Source of the DNA: a bacterium
GTDB lineage: Bacteria > Sysuimicrobiota > Sysuimicrobiia > Sysuimicrobiales > Segetimicrobiaceae
Direction: 5' to 3'
DNA: 64,000 bases
Assembly: GCA_035295165.1 (NCBI GenBank)
Contig: DATGJN010000113.1
Location: 1-64,000, forward strand
Part shown: piece after piece, positions 34,402 to 43,324 of the stretch
How positions within the stretch are numbered: position 1 is the first letter of the stretch
Layout: each line of letters starts with the position of its first letter
The notes under the pieces: model-generated
Database searches by the model: none
The model's input: only the letters and a program-made list of their open reading frames with translations
Told to the model about the DNA's origin: nothing
Translations under genes and position numbers: made by a program

Positions 34402-35589
34402 TCACCGCGCCTTGCGCTCCTCGCTCGTGCGCCGTCCGCCCCCAAGGATCTTGCTCATCTCTTCCGGGTGAATCGCCCGGTTGATCGCGGTCTCGTTGCT
34501 GATCAACCCGCGCCGGTGCAGCTCGGCAAGCGCGCTGTCCATCGTCTGCATGCCGAACTGGCCCCCGGTCTGGATCGCGGACTCGATCTGGTGGCTCTTC
34601 GATTCCCGGATCAAGTTGCGGATCGCCGGGGTCGCGATCATCACTTCGACCGCAGGCAGACGCCCCACTTCCTCAATTGCGATCCGTGCCCGCTTGATCG
34701 TCGCGACGGCCCCATCGCCGGCGACTCGCGCCGCAGCCTGTTCCGCCGGCCGCCGCGCGCCCACATATCGCTCGTTCGGCACGAGTTGCTGCGCGATCAC
34801 CGCCTCGAGCACCGAGGACAGCTGCGTCCGGATCTGCGGCTGCTGGTGTGGCGGAAATACGTCGATGATCCGGTCGATGCACTGGGCCGCGGTGGCCGTG
34901 TGCAGCGTCGCGAACACCAGGTGACCGGTTTCGGCGATCGTCAGCGCCGCGGCGATCGTCTCGAGGTCCCGCATCTCGCCGATCAGCACCACGTTGGGAT
35001 CCTCGCGCAGCACCCCGCGCAGCGCATTGGGGAAGCTTTGCGTGTCAAACCCGAGCTCGCGCTGATTGACGATGCTCTTCTTGTTCGTGTGCAGGTACTC
35101 GATGGGATCCTCGACGGTGACGATGTGGCACGCGCGCTCGCCGTTGATGAAGTCCACCATCGACGCGAGCGCCGTGCTCTTGCCGTTTCCCGTCGGCCCG
35201 GTGATCAGCACCAACCCGCGGTGCCTCCGCGCCAAATCCAACAGGATCGGCGGCAGGTTGAGCTCGTCGATCGACGGGATCGCCGACGGGATGGTGCGCA
35301 TCGCCACGCCCACCGCGCCGCGCTGCCGGTAGAGGTTCACGCGGAACCGGCCGAGTCCCGTGACGCCGTACGAGAGGTCGAGCTCCCAGGTCTTCTCGAA
35401 CCGCTGCTTCTGAAACGCGTTCAGCATGCTGTATGCGAGCTGGGACGTGTCCTCGGGCTCCAACAGCTCGTGGTGTTCGAGCGCTACGAGCTTCCCCCAC
35501 ACGCGGATCGTCGGTTTCGCGCCTGCCGTCAGGTGCAGGTCGCTCGCGTGCGCCGCCACCGTTTCGCGCAGCAGATCGTCTACGTGCAT
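34402..35589 (-). CDS. pilT: Pilus retraction ATPase PilT
   Basis: A 395 aa hexameric ATPase that drives pilus retraction. An N-terminal PAS-like domain starts HVDDLLRETVAAHASDLHLT. The Walker A is GPTGNGKST at 131-139, followed by the Asp box VTVEDPIEYLH, VLIGEMRDLETI for Walker B, and the His box GHLVFATLHTATA. The retraction-specific segment IIDVFPPHQQPQIRTQL is present, which separates it from PilB. The ATG at 35587-35589 has GGGGGAGGA upstream. Confidence 0.95.
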   Translation of the reverse strand: MHVDDLLRETVAAHASDLHLTAGAKPTIRVWGKLVALEHHELLEPEDTSQLAYSMLNAFQKQRFEKTWELDLSYGVTGLGRFRVNLYRQRGAVGVAMRTIPSAIPSIDELNLPPILLDLARRHRGLVLITGPTGNGKSTALASMVDFINGERACHIVTVEDPIEYLHTNKKSIVNQRELGFDTQSFPNALRGVLREDPNVVLIGEMRDLETIAAALTIAETGHLVFATLHTATAAQCIDRIIDVFPPHQQPQIRTQLSSVLEAVIAQQLVPNERYVGARRPAEQAAARVAGDGAVATIKRARIAIEEVGRLPAVEVMIATPAIRNLIRESKSHQIESAIQTGGQFGMQTMDSALAELHRRGLISNETAINRAIHPEEMSKILGGGRRTSEERKAR

Positions 35590-35763
35590 GCTCGTCCTCC
35601 CCCTGGTCCACCGTCTCGCCATGCTCGAACGCGTTCGCGCGGCCCGCGAGGCCCGACCCGCGCCCCCAGGCCGGCACCGATGGCGCTCACCGCCACGCCA
35701 CCCCGCGATCCGCCCGTGACGAGTTGGCCCGTCCGGCGGGGCCCTACCGCCAGCGTCCGGACC

Positions 35764-37539
35764 TCAGTCCTCCACATATACTGCCCGTAGTACTTCCTCC
35801 GCAGACGTGATGCCCAAAAGCACCTTCGTGAAGCCATCCTGCCCTAGCGTCCGCATCCCGGCGCGGATCGCCGCCTGCCGGACGTCGGCCACCGACGCTT
35901 GCTTCGTCACCAAGGAGCGGATCGTGTCGTCGATCGACATGATCTCGAACAGCGCCGTGCGCCCGAGGTAGCCGATGTTCCCGCAGTGGTCGCATCCCTG
36001 CGGCCGGTAGAACGTGGCGGCACCGGCCTGTTCGGCCGCCAGCGCCCCGAACCGGTCGAGGAGTTCCGCCGGGGGCAGATACGGCTGTTTGCACCGATCG
36101 CAGAGGACGCGCACGAGGCGCTGGGCGATCACGCCCACCATCGACGACGCCACGAGGAACGGCTCGATGCCCATGTCCACGAGGCGCGCCACGGCCCCAG
36201 GCGCGTCGTTCGTGTGGAGGGTGCTCAGGACGAGGTGGCCGGTCAGCGCCGCATGGATCGTGATCCGCGCGGTCTCCTCGTCGCGGACCTCGCCGACCAT
36301 GATGATGTCCGGGTCCTGCCGGAGAAACGACCGCAGACCGTTCGCGAACGTGAGCCCGGCCTTCGGGTTGACCTGCACCTGGTTGATGCCCGGGAGCTGG
36401 TACTCCACCGGATCCTCCACGGTGATGATGTTGGACTCGGTGGAGTTGAGCCGATTCAGGATCGAGTACAGGGTCGTGCTTTTGCCGCTGCCGGTCGGCC
36501 CCGTGAGCAGGATGATCCCGTGCGGCCTGGAGATCATCGCGTCGAACCGCGGAAAATCGACGGGCAGGAGGCCGACGCGCTCGAGTCCCACGACCGTCGC
36601 GCTCTTGTCCAGGATGCGCATCACGACCTTCTCGCCGAACACGGTCGGGATCGTGCTCACGCGCAGATCGTAGTCCTTGCCTTCCGCTTTGTATGCGATG
36701 CGGCCGTCCTGGGGCACGCGCCGTTCCGCGATGTCGATGTCCGCCATGATCTTGACGCGCGAGATGACCGCGGCCTGAATGTCGCGCGCGGGGGTCATCA
36801 CGTTGTACAGCGCGCCGTCGATGCGGTAACGGACCCGCATCCGGAACTCCTGCGGTTCGATGTGGATGTCGCTCGCTCGTTGACGGATCGCCTGCAGGAT
36901 GATCATGTTGACCAGGCGCACGACCGGGGCCTCGTCGACGAGCGCCCGAAGCTGATCGACGCCCATCTCGTCCTTGGACAGCGCCTTGGCCTTGATCTCC
37001 GTGATCACCGTCTCGACGCTCTCGTCGAGCGCGGGATACTGGTTGATCGCCCGCTGAAAATCTTCCGGCGTGATGACCACGGGCTCGATCTCGCGTGCGG
37101 TCCGCGTGTGGACGTCGTCTAGCGCCAGGACGTCCAGCGGATCGACCATCCCGACCGTGAGCTTGTCGCCGTCGATCGCGATGGGGATCGTCTGAAACCG
37201 GCGCGCGAGATGTTCGGGCAGCAGCAACATCGCCTGCTCGTCGGGGACGGTCTCCCGCAGGTCGACGTACCGGAGCCCGAGCTGCAGCGCCAGCGCCTCG
37301 CCGATCCCTCGCTCGGTGGCGCATCCCATGTCGACGAGCACTTGCCCGAGGCCGCGGTGCCGCCCCGCGCGCTTCTGTTCGCCGAGCGCCTCGGCGAGTT
37401 GCTCGAGCGTGATCACGCCCGCGTCGACCAGAATCTCGCCGAGCCGGCGGCGGCGCAGCGCGGCCCCCGGGCGTGCCTTCTGCGCGTCGCCAGGAACCGG
37501 GATCTGCACCAGCTTGTCGTCCATCGCTCGTGCGGCCAT
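35764..37539 (-). CDS. pilB: Pilus extension ATPase PilB (copy 1)
   Basis: A 591 aa GspE/PilB-type ATPase. The N-terminal T2SSE_N domains span about 30-180, then the catalytic core with Walker A GPTGSGKST at 347-355, VEDPVEYQLPGINQVQVN, MVGEVRDEETARI and GHLVLSTLHTNDA. The zinc-binding tetracysteine CDRCKQPYLPP and CDHCGNIGYLGR near the C-terminus is complete. The ATG is preceded by GGGAG and lies two bases after the stop of the DnaB-like gene. It drives pilus extension; the presence of a second, longer copy 1.6 kb upstream is notable. Confidence 0.94.
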   Translation of the reverse strand: MAARAMDDKLVQIPVPGDAQKARPGAALRRRRLGEILVDAGVITLEQLAEALGEQKRAGRHRGLGQVLVDMGCATERGIGEALALQLGLRYVDLRETVPDEQAMLLLPEHLARRFQTIPIAIDGDKLTVGMVDPLDVLALDDVHTRTAREIEPVVITPEDFQRAINQYPALDESVETVITEIKAKALSKDEMGVDQLRALVDEAPVVRLVNMIILQAIRQRASDIHIEPQEFRMRVRYRIDGALYNVMTPARDIQAAVISRVKIMADIDIAERRVPQDGRIAYKAEGKDYDLRVSTIPTVFGEKVVMRILDKSATVVGLERVGLLPVDFPRFDAMISRPHGIILLTGPTGSGKSTTLYSILNRLNSTESNIITVEDPVEYQLPGINQVQVNPKAGLTFANGLRSFLRQDPDIIMVGEVRDEETARITIHAALTGHLVLSTLHTNDAPGAVARLVDMGIEPFLVASSMVGVIAQRLVRVLCDRCKQPYLPPAELLDRFGALAAEQAGAATFYRPQGCDHCGNIGYLGRTALFEIMSIDDTIRSLVTKQASVADVRQAAIRAGMRTLGQDGFTKVLLGITSAEEVLRAVYVED

Positions 37540-37541
37540 AG

Positions 37542-39107
37542 TTATCTCCCTTCCCGGTGTCCGGCGGCGGCCAACGGCAGCACACCGGTGTCGATCAGCT
37601 GGGCGTAGATGCTCTGCAGCTTCGTGAACGCGTGGTAGTCCGGCCGGTACTCGCGCTCCAGCTTGTAGTCCAGCTCGACAAACTTGTTCAGCGTCACGAA
37701 GAACGCATACTGGATGATCGTCGCGGCGTGCTCGGGCGCGTCGCGGTTCTTGTCGAAGTGCAGATTCACGATGTCCAGCTTCGGCAGGAGGTCCGGGTCC
37801 ACGTTGGCCGCCTTCGCCCGGTTCTCCACGAACTGCCCGAACTCGGCGGTGGCCTTCCAGTCTTTGGCCAGCACCATCGCCACGTCCAGGTCGTACTCCA
37901 GGTCGCCGCTCCCCACGCTGTGGTGCATCGTCGGGCGATGGTACTGGGAGTAGGCGTCGTCCTCTTCTGCGGGCCGCTCGTCGAGCCGACAGCCTTCCTT
38001 GTCGAGCGGCGAGATCGCCAGGATCGGCACGTTGAGCTCGAGGCTCAGCTCGGCCAGATCGGTCGAGATCCGGTCGGTGCGCGCCTTCCAGTCCTCCAGA
38101 TGCTCCCCGAGGGGGATCTTCTGCAGGTAGTCGAAGAACAACGCGACCTCGCTGGTCTGGAACTCCTGCATCACGTTGTAGGCGTGTGACCGGATCCGTG
38201 CGATCGTGTCCTGGCGGCCCGCCTCGATCAGAAACATATAGGGTGCAAACGAGCCCATCCGCTCCTGGGCCGAGCGCACCGCCGCCGCGACCGGCCGATC
38301 GTCGGGCTGCCCGCCGCCCAGAATGGCGGCGGGGCTGATGCCGCTCTCCTTGGCGATCAGGCGCGCGCCCAACACCTGGGCGGTTTGCTCCCACGAGTAG
38401 AAGAGTACCGGGATGTGGTTATTCGCCGCGATGTACATCGCCAGCTGGAGCGCTAGGTTCGTCTTGCCGCGGCGTGGCGCCCCGGCGAGCCCGTAGTAAA
38501 ATCCGCGGCGCATGCCGGACAACAACGTGGTGAGACGGTCGAACGGCGCCAGCGAGTACCCCAACAGCCCCGGCAGGTCGTGACGTTGCTCCGCCTCATT
38601 CGCGAGCCGCGCGACCACCTCGGTCACCGGCTGCAAGTGCGCCTGCATCCGCTGCCGCTGCATCTCCACGAGCTCGTGGATGATCCCCGACGCAAGCTGT
38701 TGGACCTCGCTGTCCGACCCGCCAGCCCCCCCCAGAAACGTGCCGAGGCGGGCGTGCAACGTCGACAACCGCTCGCGACGCTCGCGGACCCGCAGTTGTT
38801 CGATAAACTCCATCAACTGCCCGGCGTTCGGAATCTTCACCGCCGCGACGCGTTGCAGATACCGGTCCATCTCGGGCGTGGCGAGCCCGAGCCGCTCGAT
38901 CGCCGCCCGGACTGCCACGGGGTCGATCACCGCATCGCGCGTCGCGTAGAGCTCCATCACGACCCGGCACAGCCGGGTCGCGGCGGGCACGCGCAAGAGC
39001 TCCTGCTTGAACCCTTCGCGCATGGCGAGGGTCACGAGGTGTCGGTCCCGAATGAACCCATGCAGGATCGCAGCTTCTACGACTTCATCTGGCGTCTCGT
39101 ACGGCAC
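37542..39107 (-). CDS. DnaB-like SF4 hexameric ATPase/helicase in the pilus operon
   Basis: A 521 aa protein with the DnaB layout: a reduced N-terminal helical domain (about 5-120, with AILHGFIRDRHLVTLAMREG and IDPVAVRAAIERLGL) and a RecA-like core. Visible motifs are Walker A GAPRRGKT (209-216), catalytic-type Glu240 in LFYSWEQTAQVLGARLIAKE, Walker B with D326 in VALFFDYLQK, SGDLEYDLDVAMVL (400-413) and the Arg-finger-like KNR (453-455). All residues needed for ATP hydrolysis appear intact. The glutamine of the usual SQL motif is replaced (ISPLDK). The GTG start has AGGGAG six bases upstream. It lies between the two pilB genes, with a two-base gap to pilB1. Its role in the pilus context is unknown. 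Confidence 0.85.
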   Translation of the reverse strand: MPYETPDEVVEAAILHGFIRDRHLVTLAMREGFKQELLRVPAATRLCRVVMELYATRDAVIDPVAVRAAIERLGLATPEMDRYLQRVAAVKIPNAGQLMEFIEQLRVRERRERLSTLHARLGTFLGGAGGSDSEVQQLASGIIHELVEMQRQRMQAHLQPVTEVVARLANEAEQRHDLPGLLGYSLAPFDRLTTLLSGMRRGFYYGLAGAPRRGKTNLALQLAMYIAANNHIPVLFYSWEQTAQVLGARLIAKESGISPAAILGGGQPDDRPVAAAVRSAQERMGSFAPYMFLIEAGRQDTIARIRSHAYNVMQEFQTSEVALFFDYLQKIPLGEHLEDWKARTDRISTDLAELSLELNVPILAISPLDKEGCRLDERPAEEDDAYSQYHRPTMHHSVGSGDLEYDLDVAMVLAKDWKATAEFGQFVENRAKAANVDPDLLPKLDIVNLHFDKNRDAPEHAATIIQYAFFVTLNKFVELDYKLEREYRPDYHAFTKLQSIYAQLIDTGVLPLAAAGHREGR

Positions 39108-39141
39108 GGACCGCTCCCTTCTTCCACCATGCGCCCAACGA

Positions 39142-41616
39142 CTAGTCGGCGACGAACACGACGCGAAGCATCTCTTCCATCGTGGTGGTGCCCTCGAGTA
39201 CCCGCTGGATCCCATGCTGCCGGAGCGTGCGCATCCCCGCCTCCTGGGCGGCCTCGCGCAGCCGGTCCGCCGATTGGCCGCCCAACACCAACTTCCGCAG
39301 CGCCTCGGAGACCATCATCAACTCGAACACGCCGATGCGCCCGTGGTATCCCGTCTGGCGGCACGCGTCGCACCCGCGGCCCCGGTAGAACTGCGGCGCG
39401 TCGCCCGCCTGGACGGCCCCGATGTGGCGGAGCGCTTCCGCGGGCGGCGCGTACGCTTCTTTGCAGCGGCTGCAGACGACCCGCACGAGGCGCTGGGCGA
39501 GGACGCCGATCAGCGATGAGGAAATCAGGAACGGCTCGACGCCCATGTCGACGAGGCGCGTCACGGCGCTCGGGGCGTCGTTCGTGTGCACGGTGCTGAG
39601 GACGAGGTGGCCCGTCATCGACGCCTGGATCGCGATCTCGGCGGTCTCGCGGTCCCGGATCTCGCCGATCAGGATCACGTCGGGATCCTGGCGCAGGATC
39701 GTCCGCAGACCGTTCGCAAACGTCAAGCCCACCTTGGGGTTCACCTGAACCTGATTCACCCGCGGGATCTGGTATTCGACCGGATCCTCCACGCTCACGA
39801 TGTTGCGCTCCGGCGTGTTGATGCGCGCCAGCGACGTGTAGAGCGTGGTGGTCTTGCCGCTGCCGGTCGGCCCGGTGACGAGGATGAGCCCGTACGGCTT
39901 CGTAATCAGGTTCTCCCACGTGGCCAGCAGGTGATCCGCGAACCCCAGTTGGGTCAGCGTAATCCGGGTGCGCGACGGATCGAGGATCCGCAGCACCACC
40001 TTTTCGCCCAACACGGTGGGCAGGCTGCTGACCCGCAGATCGAAGTCCTTGCCGTTCACGCGGAGGTGGATATGCCCATCCTGCGGCAATCGGCGTTCCG
40101 CGATGTCCATGTTCGCGAGAATCTTGATGCGCGAGATCAGTGCCGCCTGCACCGCCTTGGGTGGGGTCATGAAGTCCTGCAAGATCCCGTCCACGCGGAA
40201 ACGCACCTTCACCTCTTGCGCGTGCGGCTCGATGTGAACGTCGCTCGCCTCGGCAAACACGGCCTGCGTGAGGATCTGGTTGACGGCCCGCACGATCGGG
40301 GCGTCTTCCACCATCGCGCGGAGATGTTCGACCGTGACGTCCTCGGAGGGCGCCTCGCCGATCGCCTCCGGCTCCACCGTCCCCTTGAGCATCTCCTCGA
40401 TGTCCGCGTGGCCGCCGTAGATCATGCCGTGCACGCGGGCGAGATCCACCGGGCTCGCAACCATCAAGTCCACGTCGAGCCCCGTGACGAGGCGGATGTC
40501 GTCGATCGCGACAACGTTGGCGGGATCGGCGATCGCGACGACCAGCCGGTTGCTGGCGCGCCGAATCGGCACCACCCCGTGGCGCCGCGCGAGATACGCC
40601 GGGAGGAGGCGGGCGGACTCGAGGTCCACATCGCGGTCGGGCAGGCTCGTGTACGGCAGATTCCACTGCAGGGCCAGCGCCCGGGCGAGTTGCTCCTCGG
40701 TCAGCGCCTGCATGTTGACCAGGATGCGTCCGAGTGGGGCGCCGTTGCGCTGCTGCAGTTGCAGCGCATCCTTGACCTGGTCCCGGGTGACCCACCCCTG
40801 CCGCACCACGATCTCGCCCAGGAGATCGCCCCATCGCTGCCGACCTGCCGCGCTCTCAACCGATGGCGCGCCCGCCGCCGCGGATGTCTCGGAGACCGGC
40901 GCGGACCCGCCGCTGCCGTTGCCGCTGGGCAGCCGCGCTGCTGCCGGGCCAGCGTCCTCTCGCTCGACGGACGGCGCGCGCGGGACCTCTCGAATCTCCA
41001 CGATCTCGAGATCGGTCTCGCCCACGTCGGCCGCCGGGGTGGAGGCGGACGCCTGAGGCACGGCCGCTTCGGTTGCGTCGAGGACCGGACGTTCCTGAAC
41101 CGGCGCTGCGGAAACGTGCCGTTCCCGGGCGGCGCGAATGGCTGTGTCGAGCTGCGGCAGCGCCCGTTTCTGCCCGGCCTGCTCGGTCACCTCGCGCAAC
41201 GATGTGAGGATGTCCACGTCGTCAGGCGCGAGCTCCGCGGCGCGCGCGAGCGCCCGCGCGGCCTCGTTCCATTGGCCCCGTGCGACGCACCGGTCGGCAA
41301 ACGCCCCGAGCACGACCACGGCCGGCCGTGCATCCGCCTGGAGGGCGTACACATCGGCTAGTTCCCAGTACGCCCAGGGATCGTCCGGGGCTAGCTCGAT
41401 CGCCTTCTTGAAGCACGCGACGGCGTCATCGAGCTCTCCGGCCCGGTGGCGGGTCACGCCGGTATGGAACCATATCGCGACGTCCAGGGCGCAGTCCCGC
41501 TCGGCCAGCCCCAAGACCTCCCGGTAGGCGGCCAGTTGCTCCCTGACGTCCCCCACGCCGTCGCCGGCGGTCTGTTCCCCGGGCGTCCGGATGACCTCGG
41601 CGCGATCTACAGGCAC
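39142..41616 (-). CDS. pilB: TPR-fused PilB/GspE-type pilus ATPase (copy 2)
   Basis: An 824 aa protein, about 250 aa longer than usual. Residues 45-135 form TPR-like repeats (AVACFKKAIELAPDDPWAYW), then a disordered Ala/Pro/Ser-rich linker (about 150-260). T2SSE_N domains follow from about 262, then the ATPase core with Walker A GPTGSGKTT at 582-590, VEDPVEYQIPRVNQVQVN, LIGEIRDRETAEI and the zinc cysteines CSRCKEAYAPP and CDACRQTGYHGR. The GTG start overlaps the end of the roadblock gene by 10 bp, so translation is probably coupled. The TPR module suggests a partner protein that regulates this motor. Confidence 0.9.
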   Translation of the reverse strand: MPVDRAEVIRTPGEQTAGDGVGDVREQLAAYREVLGLAERDCALDVAIWFHTGVTRHRAGELDDAVACFKKAIELAPDDPWAYWELADVYALQADARPAVVVLGAFADRCVARGQWNEAARALARAAELAPDDVDILTSLREVTEQAGQKRALPQLDTAIRAARERHVSAAPVQERPVLDATEAAVPQASASTPAADVGETDLEIVEIREVPRAPSVEREDAGPAAARLPSGNGSGGSAPVSETSAAAGAPSVESAAGRQRWGDLLGEIVVRQGWVTRDQVKDALQLQQRNGAPLGRILVNMQALTEEQLARALALQWNLPYTSLPDRDVDLESARLLPAYLARRHGVVPIRRASNRLVVAIADPANVVAIDDIRLVTGLDVDLMVASPVDLARVHGMIYGGHADIEEMLKGTVEPEAIGEAPSEDVTVEHLRAMVEDAPIVRAVNQILTQAVFAEASDVHIEPHAQEVKVRFRVDGILQDFMTPPKAVQAALISRIKILANMDIAERRLPQDGHIHLRVNGKDFDLRVSSLPTVLGEKVVLRILDPSRTRITLTQLGFADHLLATWENLITKPYGLILVTGPTGSGKTTTLYTSLARINTPERNIVSVEDPVEYQIPRVNQVQVNPKVGLTFANGLRTILRQDPDVILIGEIRDRETAEIAIQASMTGHLVLSTVHTNDAPSAVTRLVDMGVEPFLISSSLIGVLAQRLVRVVCSRCKEAYAPPAEALRHIGAVQAGDAPQFYRGRGCDACRQTGYHGRIGVFELMMVSEALRKLVLGGQSADRLREAAQEAGMRTLRQHGIQRVLEGTTTMEEMLRVVFVAD

Positions 41617-41978
41617 TCGGCCACCATGGCGCGGACGCGCTGGGTCTCGACCCGGATCCGGCCGAGGTTGCAGAAGCGGCTCCCCATCAACACGAGCATG
41701 GAATCCTTGTTGACCTGGGTGACGGCGATCGGCCCGGCCGGGAACTCGGCGAGCAGCACGTCAGGCGGACCGGCGGCCTGGATCTCGGTGGCGACACCCT
41801 CCCACGCGAGCATGGCGCTGCTCACGAGCGCGCCGACCGCGTCCAAGTCGACTTCCTCAGACTTCGCTGCGTCGATGACGAACCCGTCGCGGCTCACGGC
41901 GATCGCGGCGACGATCGCGCCTTTGTGTGTCAAGTCGTTCAACACGTCTTTGAGGTTCAATGTGAGATTCGTTGCCAT
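41607..41978 (-). CDS. Roadblock/LC7 domain protein 1
   Basis: A 123 aa single-domain protein of the roadblock/LC7 (MglB-like) fold: NLTLNLKDVLNDLTHKGAIV, then AVSRDGFVIDAAKSEEVDLD, GALVSSAMLAWEGVATEI and a C-terminal helix. MglB-type proteins are GAPs for small GTPases that place T4P machinery at cell poles. The ATG follows a GGGGGGTG site, and the frame extends upstream without a better start. It lies between the second roadblock gene and pilB2. No GTPase gene is visible in the window. Confidence 0.85.
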   Translation of the reverse strand: MATNLTLNLKDVLNDLTHKGAIVAAIAVSRDGFVIDAAKSEEVDLDAVGALVSSAMLAWEGVATEIQAAGPPDVLLAEFPAGPIAVTQVNKDSMLVLMGSRFCNLGRIRVETQRVRAMVAECL

Positions 41979-42006
41979 GGCGCACCCCCCGAGTGACTGT
42001 GGTCGA

Positions 42007-42381
42007 TTATCCTGCGACTGCCTCGTTGATTGCCGCAAGCTCCGGTACGTGCCGGCGAAGCTGAACGCGGGCCGTGCCCACGTTGGCCTTGCCGTTGAGG
42101 AACACCGCCACGCACCGGTCGGGCGCGGGCGCTGCCACGAGTACCGTGAACCGCTCGCAGCTCATCATGAAGTCGTTGAACCCCGAGGCGTGCAGCTTCC
42201 GGCACATGTAGATCAGGAGCTTGGTCAGCGTCGTGATCTCGTGGTTGACCGCTTCCAGCGGAAAGTGCGCGTCGAGCTTGACCACGTCGATCGGCGTGCC
42301 GTCCATCGCGATCACGCCTGCGCCCATCGCGCCGGGGGTGCCTGACACAATCGCATCCAAGATCTCGCGCACTCTGGTCAT
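42007..42381 (-). CDS. Roadblock/LC7 domain protein 2
   Basis: A 124 aa protein with the roadblock/LC7 pattern: VREILDAIVSGTPGAMGAGV, then IAMDGTPIDVVKLDAHFPLE, a central helix, and a beta strand CERFTVLVAAPAPDRCVAVF. It is divergent from the first roadblock protein, so the two could form a heterodimer. It is separated by 28 bp from the next gene and by 76 bp from the sigma factor upstream. Function in pilus control is inferred from position. Confidence 0.8.
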   Translation of the reverse strand: MTRVREILDAIVSGTPGAMGAGVIAMDGTPIDVVKLDAHFPLEAVNHEITTLTKLLIYMCRKLHASGFNDFMMSCERFTVLVAAPAPDRCVAVFLNGKANVGTARVQLRRHVPELAAINEAVAG

Positions 42382-42457
42382 TCACCGCTCCGCCGATCGT
42401 CTTGAGCATCGTCCATCGTCCTTGTCGCGGCCTGCGCACCCACACGGCGGTGAGCGC

Positions 42458-43288
42458 CTACCGATGGTGCAGATCACTGACATGGGTCATGGTGGACAAG
42501 CGTTTCAGTGCCGCCGACAGGACCCGCGACACGTGCCGCTGCGAGATCCCAAGCCGCGCGGCCACCTCGCTGTGACTCAGATCCATGTAGAACAGGTAGT
42601 AGACGATCTTCCGCTGCAGATCCGCAAGCCGTTCGATGGCCTGCAGCAGCACGATCCGGTCCTCGACCGGCAGCTGAAACGAGATGTACCGCTGGTGCGT
42701 GATCATGTCGCGCCGAACGTTCGTCTCGCTGATCGTGTCGTCCATCGACCGGACGTTCGTGGTATCGTAGGCGCGCACAATCTCGTCGACGCCCTTCTCG
42801 GTCATGTTCATTTTGGCCGCGATTTCCGCATGCGTCGGGGTCCGCCCCAGCAGCTGCTGCAGTTCCGCGACCGCGCCCACGAGTTCCCCATAGAGTTTAC
42901 GGGCCCACCGCGGCACCTGTACGGCGTCGGCGTCGTCTCGCAGGTAGTGACGGATCTGGCCCGAGATGTGGCTGTACGCGTACGCCTCGAATTTCACGTT
43001 GCGGTCGGGATCGAAGTGCCGGACCGCGTGCATCAGCCCGATCGTGCCAACCTGAGTCAAGTCCTCGAGAGACACCGAAGGCCGCACGTACCGGTGGGCC
43101 ACCTTGCGCGCCAGCGGCAAGAACCGGCAGACGAGATCTTCGAACAGGGTCGTGTCCCGCGTCTGTCGGTACTCGCGAAACAGGCCGAGGACCTCTTCGT
43201 CTGGCGCCTCAGCGACATCAGGCAGCCACGCCGGCCGAGTGGCGGCCGCAGGGCCTTCCGCGGGCGCGTGCCCGGACTGCGGGGTCAT
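42458..43288 (-). CDS. SigB/WhiG/FliA-like RNA polymerase sigma factor (copy 1)
   Basis: A 276 aa sigma-70-family group 3 factor. Region 2 is VCRFLPLARKVAHRYVRPSV and LEDLTQVGTIGLMHAVRHFD, ending FEAYAYSHISGQIRHYLRDD. Region 3 has TPTHAEIAAKMNMTEKGVDE, and region 4 has LSHSEVAARLGISQRHVSRV. A 40-residue acidic N-terminus precedes region 2 and region 1.1 is absent. It lies between the MerR-like gene and the roadblock genes, and is about half identical by eye to the second sigma factor. It probably directs transcription of pilus or surface genes. Confidence 0.9.
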   Translation of the reverse strand: MTPQSGHAPAEGPAAATRPAWLPDVAEAPDEEVLGLFREYRQTRDTTLFEDLVCRFLPLARKVAHRYVRPSVSLEDLTQVGTIGLMHAVRHFDPDRNVKFEAYAYSHISGQIRHYLRDDADAVQVPRWARKLYGELVGAVAELQQLLGRTPTHAEIAAKMNMTEKGVDEIVRAYDTTNVRSMDDTISETNVRRDMITHQRYISFQLPVEDRIVLLQAIERLADLQRKIVYYLFYMDLSHSEVAARLGISQRHVSRVLSAALKRLSTMTHVSDLHHR

Positions 43289-43324
43289 CGTCGCACCGCC
43301 GACGGACCGGATCGGCCCGCTCGG

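Noticed and set aside
35744-37585. Long minus-strand frame overlapping pilB1 in another phase
   Set aside because: The translation is low-complexity Arg/Gly/Ala-rich sequence, whereas the neighbouring frame encodes PilB with all motifs.
37542-39107. DnaB-like gene as part of a phage or plasmid replication module
   Set aside because: No primase, terminase, integrase or attachment site is nearby. It is packed between pilus genes with operon-like spacing and similar base composition.
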